Origin: an uncultured Lachnospiraceae bacterium
GTDB lineage: Bacteria; Bacillota; Clostridia; Lachnospirales; Lachnospiraceae
DNA: 52,027 nucleotides
Reading direction: 5' to 3'
Assembly: GCA_946616835.1 (NCBI GenBank)
Contig: CAMOJK010000006.1
Span: 1 to 52,027 of the forward strand
Positions within the stretch are counted from its first letter, which is position 1; each line of letters begins with the position of its first letter. Shown one piece after another: positions 7,814 through 15,989 of this stretch. A model generated the notes under the pieces. That model had not been told where the DNA came from and did not search any database. It worked only from the letters and a program-made list of their open reading frames with translations. The position numbers and the translations under genes are program-made.

Positions 7814-9295
7814 TTAACTCAACAGCTCCTTAAGTATCTTATTGGCAGTACCGGGATCAGCCTTGCCCTTTGCAGCCTTCATAACCTGACCTACCAAGAA
7901 CCCTATGGCTTTTTCCTTTCCGCCCTTGTAATCCGCAACTGACTGGGGATTAGCCTCAATCACCTGCTCACAAATGCTCTTTATGGCGCCCTCGTCATTT
8001 TCCTGCTTCATGCCGTGCTCTTCCACATACTTCTCAGGATCCACGTCTTCCTCAAACATTACCTCGAAGACTTCTTTTGCGGAATTATTATTTATAACTT
8101 TTGAATCAACCAGCTTGATCAATGAAGCCAGATGTGCGGGACTGAACCTTATCTTATCCGCATCCATGCACTTTTCCTTTAAGAGCCTCATAGTCTCTAC
8201 CATGAGCCAGTTGGAAACCTTCTTGGGCTGCCCGCAGATTGCGGTAGCTTCTTCAAAGATATCCGCCATGCGCTTGGATTCTGTGATAAGCTCTATATCA
8301 TAATCGGGAATACCGTATTCCTTTTTATAACGCTCTATCTTGGCAGGTCTGAACTCAGGTTGTGAAGCCTTTACTCTTTCTATCCACTCTTCGGATATGT
8401 CTACAGGGATCAGGTCCGGATCAGGGAAATATCTGTAATCCTGGGCATCTTCCTTACTCCTCATGGCATAGGACTCACCCTTGGCATCGTCCCAGCGTCT
8501 TGTCTCCTGTACGACCTTGCCGCCGGACTCTAATATATCCATCTGTCTTTCACGCTCGCCTGCAATGGCATGCATGATAGACGTAAATGAATTAAGATTT
8601 TTCATCTCGGTACGGGTACCGAATTCCGTGCTGCCGACTTCCCGCAGTGAAAGATTTACATCCGCACGCATGGAGCCTTCCTGAAGCTTGCAGTCAGAAG
8701 CTCCCAGATACTGTATGAACATGCGAAGCTTTTCAAGATAAGCTATAACCTCCTCTGCAGATCTCATATCAGGCTCGGAAACTATCTCGATAAGAGGCAC
8801 GCCGCTGCGGTTATAGTCCACCAGTGAAGCATCAGCCCAGTCATCATGGACAAGCTTTCCCGCATCCTCTTCCATATGTATCTCATGGATGCCTATACGT
8901 TTGGTCTTAACCTCGCCCGATTCTGTCATTCCGGCATTTTTCTGGTTAACGGAAAGCTTTCCCGTCTCTATCTCTACATAACCGTCACGGCATATGGGAA
9001 GATAAAGCTGGGATATCTGATAGTTCTGGGGATTATCCGGGTAAAAATAATTCTTACGATCGAATTTGCAGTGTCTTGTAATATTGCAGTTGGTTGCCAG
9101 GCCGACAGCCATAGCATATTCCACTACCTGCTTATTCAAAACAGGCAGAGATCCGGGCATTCCCGTACAAACCGGACAGGTATGTGTATTGGGTGCACCG
9201 CCGAAAGCAGTGGAACACCCGCAGAAGATCTTGGTCTTCGTAGCAAGCTCCACATGAACCTCAAGTCCTATGACGGTTTCGTATTCTTTACTCAT
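7814..9295 (-). CDS. gatB: Asp/Glu-tRNA(Asn/Gln) amidotransferase subunit B
   Basis: GatB is the tRNA-binding kinase/transamidase subunit of GatCAB, which activates misacylated Asp-tRNA(Asn) or Glu-tRNA(Gln) with ATP and amidates it. The 493 residues begin with the family signature ETVIGLEVHVEL, followed by a Cys pair CGCS and CPVC (about 25-43) that forms the zinc site, then FDRKNYFYPDNPQNYQISQ. The C-terminal YqeY-like tRNA-binding tail ends in GTANKILKELL. Length is normal. It lies 22 bases after gatA as last gene of the aspS-gatC-gatA-gatB operon. GTGACTT-type spacing is ordinary and the ATG start is unambiguous. Confidence 0.97.
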   Translation of the reverse strand: MSKEYETVIGLEVHVELATKTKIFCGCSTAFGGAPNTHTCPVCTGMPGSLPVLNKQVVEYAMAVGLATNCNITRHCKFDRKNYFYPDNPQNYQISQLYLPICRDGYVEIETGKLSVNQKNAGMTESGEVKTKRIGIHEIHMEEDAGKLVHDDWADASLVDYNRSGVPLIEIVSEPDMRSAEEVIAYLEKLRMFIQYLGASDCKLQEGSMRADVNLSLREVGSTEFGTRTEMKNLNSFTSIMHAIAGERERQMDILESGGKVVQETRRWDDAKGESYAMRSKEDAQDYRYFPDPDLIPVDISEEWIERVKASQPEFRPAKIERYKKEYGIPDYDIELITESKRMADIFEEATAICGQPKKVSNWLMVETMRLLKEKCMDADKIRFSPAHLASLIKLVDSKVINNNSAKEVFEVMFEEDVDPEKYVEEHGMKQENDEGAIKSICEQVIEANPQSVADYKGGKEKAIGFLVGQVMKAAKGKADPGTANKILKELLS

Positions 9296-9317
9296 TCTAA
9301 GTCACCTCTCGATTAGG

Positions 9318-10769
9318 TCAGGCGAAATCGCCGCGTATCTTCTCATAAGTGTATGCAGCCTGTATCAGGGTGCTGTCCTTAAAGCAGTCGCCTATGAGCT
9401 GTAATCCAATGGGCAGTCCTTTTGAATCCCTGCCACAGGGCAGACATATTCCGGGCAGACCTGCCAGATTCACGGATATGGTGTAAATATCCCCAAGATA
9501 CATACTTAAAGGATCCGATAAACTCTTGCCAAGCTCAGGTGCAGTAGTAGGTGCCACCGGTCCCAGTATCATGTCATACTTTGAAAATGCATCATCAAAG
9601 GCTTTCTTTATAAGTGCCTTTACCTTAAGCGCCTTAAGATAATAAGCATCATAATAGCCTGATGAAAGCACGAATGATCCAAGCATTATACGCCTCTGCA
9701 CTTCAGGTCCGAAACCTTCGGAACGGGTCTTCTTGTACAAGTCGTGCAGATCCTTAAAATCCTCTGCCCTGTAGCCATACTTTATTCCATCGAATCTCTC
9801 AAGGTTCGAGCTTGCCTCAGCATCAGCTATGGTGTAGTAAGCAGGGATTGCATATTTTACCAGGCTTAAGTCGAATTCCTCCACGATAGCCCCTGCTGCC
9901 TTCAGGTCATCTGCAGCTTTTTTCACTGCAGCGGACACCTCCGGATCAAGACCTTCTCCGAAATAATCACGGGGAACTCCTATCTTCATCCCTGCCACAT
10001 CTTCTATCAATGCAGAGGTGAAATTTGTATCATCACGGTCAACTGAAGTTGAGTCCTTTTTGTCATATGAGGAAATGGTCTCCAGCATGACTGCGGTATC
10101 TGTCACATCCTTTGTGATCGGACCTATCTGGTCTAAAGATGAGCCATATGCTATCAGACCATATCTGGAAACAGTTCCGTAGGTAGGCTTCATTCCCACA
10201 ACGCCGCAATACCCGGCAGGCTGTCTGATGGATCCGCCGGTATCGGAACCAAGGGCACACGAACACTCATCTGCTGCAACTGCCGCTGCGGAACCACCCG
10301 ACGACCCGCCGGGAACATGCGCAGTATTTCTTGGATTCTTTGTGACACCGAAAGCAGATGTCTCGGTGGTTGAACCCATGGCAAACTCATCCATATTGGT
10401 CTTGCCGATAACTATCGCACCGGCTTCTTCAAGATTTTCAACCGCCGTCGATGAAAATGTCGGTACAAAATTATAAAGTATCTTTGATGCACAGGTGGTC
10501 TTTATCCCTTCCGTGCACATGTTATCCTTTATTGCTACGGGAACGCCCGCAAGGGGATGCTTTAAGGAGCCGTCACTTATACGCTTCTGTATGTCTTCAG
10601 CCCTTTCATATGCCTTCTCCCTGCTCAGCTCAAGATACGCATGTATCTCGCCATCCTTTTCGTCAATAGCAGCAAAAGAAGCATCAAGGGCTTCCTTAAC
10701 GCTTACTTCACCGACACTGATCTTTTTCCCGAGCTCTACCGCCGAGAGCTCATTTAACTTTTTTTCCAT
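9318..10769 (-). CDS. gatA: Asp/Glu-tRNA(Asn/Gln) amidotransferase subunit A
   Basis: GatA is the glutaminase of GatCAB, releasing ammonia that is channelled to GatB. The 483 residues carry the amidase-signature Ser-cisSer-Lys triad: Lys in VAIKDN (near residue 84), then the Gly/Ser-rich GGSSGGSAAAVAADE and GSDTGGSIRQPA (about 154-183). The start has AAGGA seven bases upstream, and that site lies directly after the hairpin-rich 10781-10902 element. The 154-base gap from gatC is unusual in an otherwise tight operon and leaves room for control at the RNA level. Confidence 0.97.
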   Translation of the reverse strand: MEKKLNELSAVELGKKISVGEVSVKEALDASFAAIDEKDGEIHAYLELSREKAYERAEDIQKRISDGSLKHPLAGVPVAIKDNMCTEGIKTTCASKILYNFVPTFSSTAVENLEEAGAIVIGKTNMDEFAMGSTTETSAFGVTKNPRNTAHVPGGSSGGSAAAVAADECSCALGSDTGGSIRQPAGYCGVVGMKPTYGTVSRYGLIAYGSSLDQIGPITKDVTDTAVMLETISSYDKKDSTSVDRDDTNFTSALIEDVAGMKIGVPRDYFGEGLDPEVSAAVKKAADDLKAAGAIVEEFDLSLVKYAIPAYYTIADAEASSNLERFDGIKYGYRAEDFKDLHDLYKKTRSEGFGPEVQRRIMLGSFVLSSGYYDAYYLKALKVKALIKKAFDDAFSKYDMILGPVAPTTAPELGKSLSDPLSMYLGDIYTISVNLAGLPGICLPCGRDSKGLPIGLQLIGDCFKDSTLIQAAYTYEKIRGDFA

Positions 10770-10780
10770 AGTAGTCCTTC

Positions 10781-10902
10781 ATGTCGAGCACTTTGTGTGA
10801 GGCACGCGCGGCAAAAAACAGATTTGCCGCTGCGATCGGGCGATTTGGGCTCGACACAAATCGCCGGTGAAAAATCAGCTCTTTCAGAGCAAATTTTCAC
10901 AC
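10781..10902 (-). other. Three-hairpin structured element between gatC and gatA
   Basis: Non-coding intergenic DNA with three successive perfect stems: GCGGCAAA/TTTGCCGC (10808-10815 with 10823-10830), GGCGATTTG/CAAATCGCC (10839-10847 with 10857-10865), and GTGAAAA/TTTTCAC (10867-10873 with 10894-10900) enclosing GCTCT/AGAGC (10878-10882 with 10886-10890). In addition the loop of the middle hairpin (GCTCGACA, 10849-10856) is complementary to TGTCGAGC at 10782-10789, two bases from the gatA Shine-Dalgarno, and GTGTGA (10795-10800) to TCACAC (10897-10902). There is no T-tract, so it is not a simple terminator. It could be a dispersed repeat, a processing site or a translational control element; function is unknown. 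Confidence 0.7.
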
Positions 10903-10923
10903 TAGTCACCTGTAGAGCTGCTT

Positions 10924-11217
10924 TTAGTCAAATGTCCTGGGAACAACAAAGCTTCCGTCTTTTTCCTCCGGTGCATTTTTAAGGATATTCTCCCTGTCAT
11001 CACCGTTCGTGACCTCATCCTCCCTGAAACGGTTCGTAAATGGATGCACATGAGTCATGGGTTCCACGCCCTCCGTGTCAAGTTCTCCCAGCTGGTCTAT
11101 ATAGTCAAGCATCTGGGCCAGATCCTTCTTAGCCTGCTCCTTCTGCTCATCATCCAGCTTAAGCTTGGAAAGTATGCCCACATATTCTATTGTCTCATCA
11201 CTTATGACATTAGCCAT
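10924..11217 (-). CDS. gatC: Asp/Glu-tRNA(Asn/Gln) amidotransferase subunit C
   Basis: GatC wraps around the GatA-GatB interface and stabilises the complex. The 97-residue protein reads ISDETIEYVGILSKLKLDDE near its start and contains the family's LDYIDQLGELDTEGVEPM and the C-terminal FVVPRTFD. A longer frame starts nine codons upstream at 11244, but its added codons cover a GGAGG five to six bases before the ATG at 11217, so I use the inner start. aspS ends about 30 bases upstream and gatA follows after the structured intergenic element. Confidence 0.95.
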   Translation of the reverse strand: MANVISDETIEYVGILSKLKLDDEQKEQAKKDLAQMLDYIDQLGELDTEGVEPMTHVHPFTNRFREDEVTNGDDRENILKNAPEEKDGSFVVPRTFD

Positions 11218-11247
11218 TTCGTTTCCTCCACAAACAGGGATCATGTA

Positions 11248-12993
11248 TCAGTCACGCACTTTGATATGAACTTCCCTGAGCTGCTGCTCCGTAACCTCTC
11301 CGGGTGCGCCGCACATAAGATCCTGTGCAGTACCGCTCATAGGGAAAGGGATCACCTCACGGATATTCTCTTCATTCTTAAGCAGCATGATCATACGGTC
11401 CACTCCCGGTGCCATTCCTGCATGAGGCGGAGCACCGAACTGGAATGCATTGTATAGTGCGCCAAACTTTGCTGCGAGCACATCCTTGTCATATCCTGCA
11501 ATCTCAAATGCCTTTTCCATGATCTTCATGTCATGGTTTCTTACGGCGCCGGATGAAAGCTCCACGCCGTTACATACTATATCATACTGGTATGCAAGTA
11601 TGGTCAGGGGATCCTGCTCCTCAAGCGCCTTCAGGCCACCCTGGGGCATTGAGAAAGGATTGTGTGTAAATCCGATCTTCTTTTCCTCTTCATCATACTC
11701 ATACATAGGGAAGTCATTTATATAGCAGAACCTGTATGCATTCTTTTCAATAAGATCCAGTCTCTCGCCAAGCTCTGTGCGGATCTGGCCTGCATAAAGG
11801 CTTGCCTGCTTTTCCTTGTCTGCGATAAAGAATATGGTATCTCCGGCCTGAAGTCCTGCAAGATCCTTTATCTCAGTCTTCATATCATCAGGGATAAACT
11901 TATCGATAGGTCCCTTATAGGACATATCTTCCTGTACTTCCAGATACCCGAGACCTCCCATTCCTATAGACTGAGCAAACTTAAGCAGCTTTTCATGGAA
12001 GCCCTTTGACATCTGCTGATGTACATTCACAGCACGCACGCACTTTCCGTGGAAAGGCCTGAAGGTGCATCTCTGGAAAAAGTCTGTTACATCTATTATC
12101 CTTAAAGGATTGCGAAGATCCGGCTTATCCGTTCCGAACTCAAGCATGGCCTGCTTATATGAAATAATAGGATAAGGAGCCTGTGTAACTTCATATCCTT
12201 CCGGAGCAAATTTGCTGAATGTGGCAGTGAGCACTTCCTCGCCTACCTTGAACACATCTTCCTGGGTAGCAAAGCTCATCTCAAAATCAAGCTGATAAAA
12301 CTCTCCGGGGCTTCTGTCTGCCCTTGCATCCTCATCCCTGAAGCAGGGAGCGATCTGGAAGTACTTATCAAATCCGGACACCATGAGGAGCTGCTTATAC
12401 TGCTGGGGTGCCTGAGGAAGCGCATAAAACTTACCCTTATATCTTCTGGAGGGTACGATATAATCGCGGGCGCCCTCCGGTGAAGATGCACAGAGAATAG
12501 GTGTCTGGATCTCCATGAAGCCAAGCTCTGTCATTTTCTGTCTGAGGAAGCTTATTACCTGTGAACGGAAGATCATATTATCCTTAACCTTCTGGTTACG
12601 AAGATCAAGATAACGGTACTTAAGCCTTACATCCTCACGAGTCTCCTTGGATGTCATTATCTCAAAAGGAAGCTGACGATACACCTTGCCAAGTACTGTC
12701 ACACTCTTTGCTTCCACCTCAACCGTTCCCGAAGGGATCTTGGGATTATAGGTTTCCTCATCCCTCTTTTCCACAGGACCTTCTATGGATACACAATCTT
12801 CTCTGGTGAGACCTTCCAGCATGGACGTATCACGCATAACCACCTGCACTACGCCATACATATCCCTAAGGTCAATGAATGACACTCCGCCATGGTCTCT
12901 TATATTCTCAACCCAGCCTGCAAGCTTCACTGTCTGGCCGATCTTATCCTCACCTATCTCATTTAATGTGACTGTTCTGTACTGTTCGCTCAT
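11248..12993 (-). CDS. aspS: Aspartyl-tRNA synthetase, probably non-discriminating
   Basis: Class IIb synthetase: an N-terminal OB anticodon-binding fold (KLAGWVENIRDHGGVSFIDL), catalytic core with motif 2 CFRDEDARADRSPGEFYQLD, GAD-type insert, and motif 3 near the C-terminus GMAPGVDRMIMLL. 581 residues, normal for bacteria. The ATG at 12993 has AGGAGG upstream; a start eight codons earlier would overlap that site. In the anticodon loop a His (residue 34, RDHGG) replaces the Leu of E. coli AspRS; from memory His here marks bacterial non-discriminating enzymes that also charge tRNA(Asn) with Asp. Linkage to gatCAB fits a transamidation route to Asn-tRNA. Confidence 0.95.
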   Translation of the reverse strand: MSEQYRTVTLNEIGEDKIGQTVKLAGWVENIRDHGGVSFIDLRDMYGVVQVVMRDTSMLEGLTREDCVSIEGPVEKRDEETYNPKIPSGTVEVEAKSVTVLGKVYRQLPFEIMTSKETREDVRLKYRYLDLRNQKVKDNMIFRSQVISFLRQKMTELGFMEIQTPILCASSPEGARDYIVPSRRYKGKFYALPQAPQQYKQLLMVSGFDKYFQIAPCFRDEDARADRSPGEFYQLDFEMSFATQEDVFKVGEEVLTATFSKFAPEGYEVTQAPYPIISYKQAMLEFGTDKPDLRNPLRIIDVTDFFQRCTFRPFHGKCVRAVNVHQQMSKGFHEKLLKFAQSIGMGGLGYLEVQEDMSYKGPIDKFIPDDMKTEIKDLAGLQAGDTIFFIADKEKQASLYAGQIRTELGERLDLIEKNAYRFCYINDFPMYEYDEEEKKIGFTHNPFSMPQGGLKALEEQDPLTILAYQYDIVCNGVELSSGAVRNHDMKIMEKAFEIAGYDKDVLAAKFGALYNAFQFGAPPHAGMAPGVDRMIMLLKNEENIREVIPFPMSGTAQDLMCGAPGEVTEQQLREVHIKVRD

Positions 12994-13030
12994 AACCGCC
13001 TCCTGAGTACTGTTCAAAATCTGACATGAT

Positions 13031-13060
13031 ATTATAGCACAATCTTAGGATTTCCCGCAA
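13031..13060 (-). promoter_or_regulatory. Promoter of the aspS-gatCAB operon
   Basis: Minus strand TTGCGG (13060-13055), 18-base spacer, then TATAAT (13036-13031) preceded by TGC (extended -10). It lies about 40 bases before the aspS start; no T-box leader is seen in this short region. Confidence 0.7.
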
Positions 13061-13103
13061 TCTGTATCGATTGACTTTGCATACTTTTTCTCAAAATAGT
13101 GCG

Positions 13104-15824
13104 CTACTGCTCCGGAGTGATCTCCGTCCAGCATTCCGGATCCAGGATATTATTCTCCACATGATACCAGAGGGCATCATATGGCCAAAGTCTGGTATCT
13201 TCATTTCCCTGGACCTTGGTATCCATGGCGCATATAACATCCGCGCCCTCGTCACTGTGTGAAACTATGGCATTGCCCGTATAAGGGTTGACAGGGTTGT
13301 CGATCAGCCCTTCCAGTGCCATTACCGGAGTATCCGCATTTGTCTTAAAAGAATCGTCCGTAACAAAACCGGTCGCCCCGAAATCCTTTACCATAAACAA
13401 GGCATTTACTCCCTCCACATCCAGTTCGTCAAGGAAAAGCATATCTTCAAACTGTCCCAGCGCCCTTCCGTGGTCAGCCACGATTATTATCCTGGTATTG
13501 TCATAAACCCCTTCATCACGGAGCTTGTCAAACCACCTTCCCAGAGACATTATAGCCGCCATATTGCAGTGATAATGGGATATGCCATATTTACGGTTAT
13601 CTGTCCCATAATCCAGCACTTTACCATCAAGCACCGGATTTTCATCCCAGTCTGCAAATTCGGAATTATCAACAGTCTCTGCCGGTGTATAATCCGGAAG
13701 CTGAAGTATGGCAGGTGCATGGGTGGTGTTATTGTCCATCATAAACAGAGTATTTCCCGTCACACCTTCGGTAACAGTGACCTCCGGCATGTGTTCCAAT
13801 ACTTCCCACGCTTTCAGGAAATCATTGTTTGCGGCCAGGGGCGCTGCCGCCATGTACTCACCGCTATCGTAAACCTCGTCCTGCAGCATGGCAGGTACCA
13901 CTTTAAAAATGCTGTAGAAGAAAAAATTCCTCTCTATCATTGCCAGATAATTGTCCTGTCCTATGGACGGCGTATATCTGCCCTCCACATTTACGGCATT
14001 TACATACGGGTATTCATCAAAAACCGACAGGTCAGACGGGATACAGTAGTTAGCATATGGCGGATCCCAGGTGGTCACGCGGTATCCTTCCTCTCCTAAA
14101 ACCCTTGGAAGAAGCGTTATCGCCTCATTCTGCTTATCACGCAGCTTCACATCATCCCTTGCATTAAGTGCCGCCGCCGAATAATCATACCCGCCATACA
14201 GCGCCGGCGAGCCATAGCAGGTAGTCTGCCCGTATGAAACCGTATTAGGGTAATATACGAAGCCGTCATACTGATTTTTAAGTTCAGGCTTTTCAGCAAA
14301 CAGGTACGGAATATATGCGCCTATCGCCCTGTCCAGCATTATTACCACTACATTTTTCCCATCCTTTGAAAGCGGGATGGTAAGGTCCGCCTCAGCCGCA
14401 GCCGCTTCTTTTGCTTCAACTATACGCTTTAACTCTGCGCCGGTCTTTGACATATTGACGATACATATTCCAAGCAGGGAAAGAATAACGACAATGACGA
14501 TATATTTCATCCAGTTCCTTCGAAGCTTCCAGAGGACAAACGAAGCCCCTGCAATGCCTCCTGCCATAAGAAGATTGACCACGCGCAGCATTTTTCCGTA
14601 TTTCGGAACATGGTCAAAGGAAAGCTCATTTGAAACGGTTCCTATATCCGGCTTTACCAGCATGAAATCTGCTATAAACATAAGCAAAAGCACAAATAAT
14701 ATGAGGCTGTATAGGCCTTTACCCCTTTTGTCGGAAATATAAAGAATGATCCCTCCCCAGACAATAAACACGCCTGCATACATCACCACAGTCGTAAAAA
14801 CATAATGAAGGGGCGACATATAATTATAGACATTCACAAAATCCACCGGAGACGCGGATATCACCGACAACGGGATATACACGCCACAAAAAAGCGTAAG
14901 CGCAATCTCTAACAGCACAGGCAGTGCCTTTGGCGTCACTGTGCCGTCCGGTTTTATCGCATGCTTCTTTTTCCATAAAAGCAGTACAAGGGGCGAATTA
15001 AACACGCAGATAAGGACAAACCATATAAGAAAAGCTTCATAATCCCGTCCCTGTCTTCCGAACCACGAGGTATACATTTTGCCGGATATTAAAAGATACA
15101 GGACGAATGCCACGGAAATACCGCTGAGCAGGATTCCAAGAAACCTTGCAGGGTTCTTTATATGCTTCATAACTATATTCTTGCACAGCGAGTAAAGATT
15201 GTTCATGGTCCAGTACAGAACAAGTCCTGATGGGCTCTGATACAGAAGTACCAGGAAAACAGATGCAAGAATATATATCTGCAGCTTCGCCCGCAAGGGA
15301 AGATCTCTGGTATACACAAATCCGGATACACAGTTTATCACTGTCATAAGTATAGGAAGCAGATTTATATGGATAACTCCAAGAGCTATCAGCCCATCCG
15401 GTCTGCCCAGATCCGCTATCGGTCCAAAGCTTATCCCCGAAAGCAGTGAAAGAGTTGACAGATAATGATATCCGGCTATAAAGAACGGAATCTGCAGAAG
15501 AAGCGAGAATGCACTGCGCAGTGCATACAGAGGGCGGTAATCCATCTCTCTGTAATAAGCATTCTCTATCATGTAACGCTCGTCGCCCTTGAAAAACTTC
15601 CTGATATGCTTAAGCCACTTTTCCATGGCTTTTTGTTTGTTCTGCTCGCTTTCCTGTATAGCATCAGAACGCAGGTAAAGAGGCAGTACAAGGGTGCTTA
15701 CAGTAAGGCTCACCGCAATGATAGCCACACCTGCATTCCCGAAAAAGGAATACATTACCCAGAAGATGGTTTCTATAAGATATTCAATAGGTTTTATTAT
15801 CAGATTGTAAAGCAAATCAGACAT
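13104..15824 (-). CDS. YidC/Oxa1-type membrane domain fused to extracellular sulfatase/phosphotransferase-fold domain
   Basis: 906 residues in three parts. Residues 1-225 resemble YidC/Oxa1 insertases: two N-terminal hydrophobic segments, LPLYLRSDAIQ with Arg52 at the hydrophilic-groove position, a cytoplasmic charged loop (55-95), and the hallmark YQSPSGLVLYWTMNNLYSL at 195-213. Residues about 226-456 hold roughly seven more membrane segments. Residues about 485-906 form an alkaline-phosphatase-superfamily (sulfatase, LtaS, EptA-like) domain: NVVVIMLDR with metal ligand Asp498, nucleophile candidates Thr534/535 in YGQTTCYGSP, NNTTHAP (His702), and IIIVADHGR with Asp784/His785. It probably transfers or cleaves a phospho group on an envelope polymer outside the cell. 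The ATG has GGAG directly against it; TTG at codon 4 has better spacing. The GT-C-like gene lies upstream. Confidence 0.82.
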   Translation of the reverse strand: MSDLLYNLIIKPIEYLIETIFWVMYSFFGNAGVAIIAVSLTVSTLVLPLYLRSDAIQESEQNKQKAMEKWLKHIRKFFKGDERYMIENAYYREMDYRPLYALRSAFSLLLQIPFFIAGYHYLSTLSLLSGISFGPIADLGRPDGLIALGVIHINLLPILMTVINCVSGFVYTRDLPLRAKLQIYILASVFLVLLYQSPSGLVLYWTMNNLYSLCKNIVMKHIKNPARFLGILLSGISVAFVLYLLISGKMYTSWFGRQGRDYEAFLIWFVLICVFNSPLVLLLWKKKHAIKPDGTVTPKALPVLLEIALTLFCGVYIPLSVISASPVDFVNVYNYMSPLHYVFTTVVMYAGVFIVWGGIILYISDKRGKGLYSLILFVLLLMFIADFMLVKPDIGTVSNELSFDHVPKYGKMLRVVNLLMAGGIAGASFVLWKLRRNWMKYIVIVVILSLLGICIVNMSKTGAELKRIVEAKEAAAAEADLTIPLSKDGKNVVVIMLDRAIGAYIPYLFAEKPELKNQYDGFVYYPNTVSYGQTTCYGSPALYGGYDYSAAALNARDDVKLRDKQNEAITLLPRVLGEEGYRVTTWDPPYANYCIPSDLSVFDEYPYVNAVNVEGRYTPSIGQDNYLAMIERNFFFYSIFKVVPAMLQDEVYDSGEYMAAAPLAANNDFLKAWEVLEHMPEVTVTEGVTGNTLFMMDNNTTHAPAILQLPDYTPAETVDNSEFADWDENPVLDGKVLDYGTDNRKYGISHYHCNMAAIMSLGRWFDKLRDEGVYDNTRIIIVADHGRALGQFEDMLFLDELDVEGVNALFMVKDFGATGFVTDDSFKTNADTPVMALEGLIDNPVNPYTGNAIVSHSDEGADVICAMDTKVQGNEDTRLWPYDALWYHVENNILDPECWTEITPEQ

Positions 15825-15863
15825 CTCCGCCGCTTAAATTTTACTTACTAAAGCTTACCGCTC

Positions 15864-15869
15864 ATTATA
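15864..15869 (-). promoter_or_regulatory. Candidate -10 element for the YidC-sulfatase gene
   Basis: Minus strand TATAAT inside GGTATATAATG, about 40 bases before the start codon. No convincing -35 is seen, so the gene may be co-transcribed with 15990-17462, or have a weak own promoter. Confidence 0.35.
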
Positions 15870-15989
15870 TACCACTAATATCCTCACACCGGCTGCTTAC
15901 CTGACGATAGTGCCGTTTGCCAGGCAGTTCTTACGAAAACGCCCCAAACTATGGTATATTTTCGGAACCATTCACACGGTACCGGCACT

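Noticed and set aside
10924-11244. Longer start for gatC at 11244
   Set aside because: The nine additional codons cover the GGAGG that serves the ATG at 11217.
12994-13103. T-box leader upstream of aspS
   Set aside because: Only about 35 transcribed bases lie between the promoter and start; no specifier stem or T-box core sequence.
13470-14099. 209-codon plus-strand frame opposite the YidC-sulfatase gene
   Set aside because: Antisense of a gene with intact motifs; its own translation has no recognisable domain.
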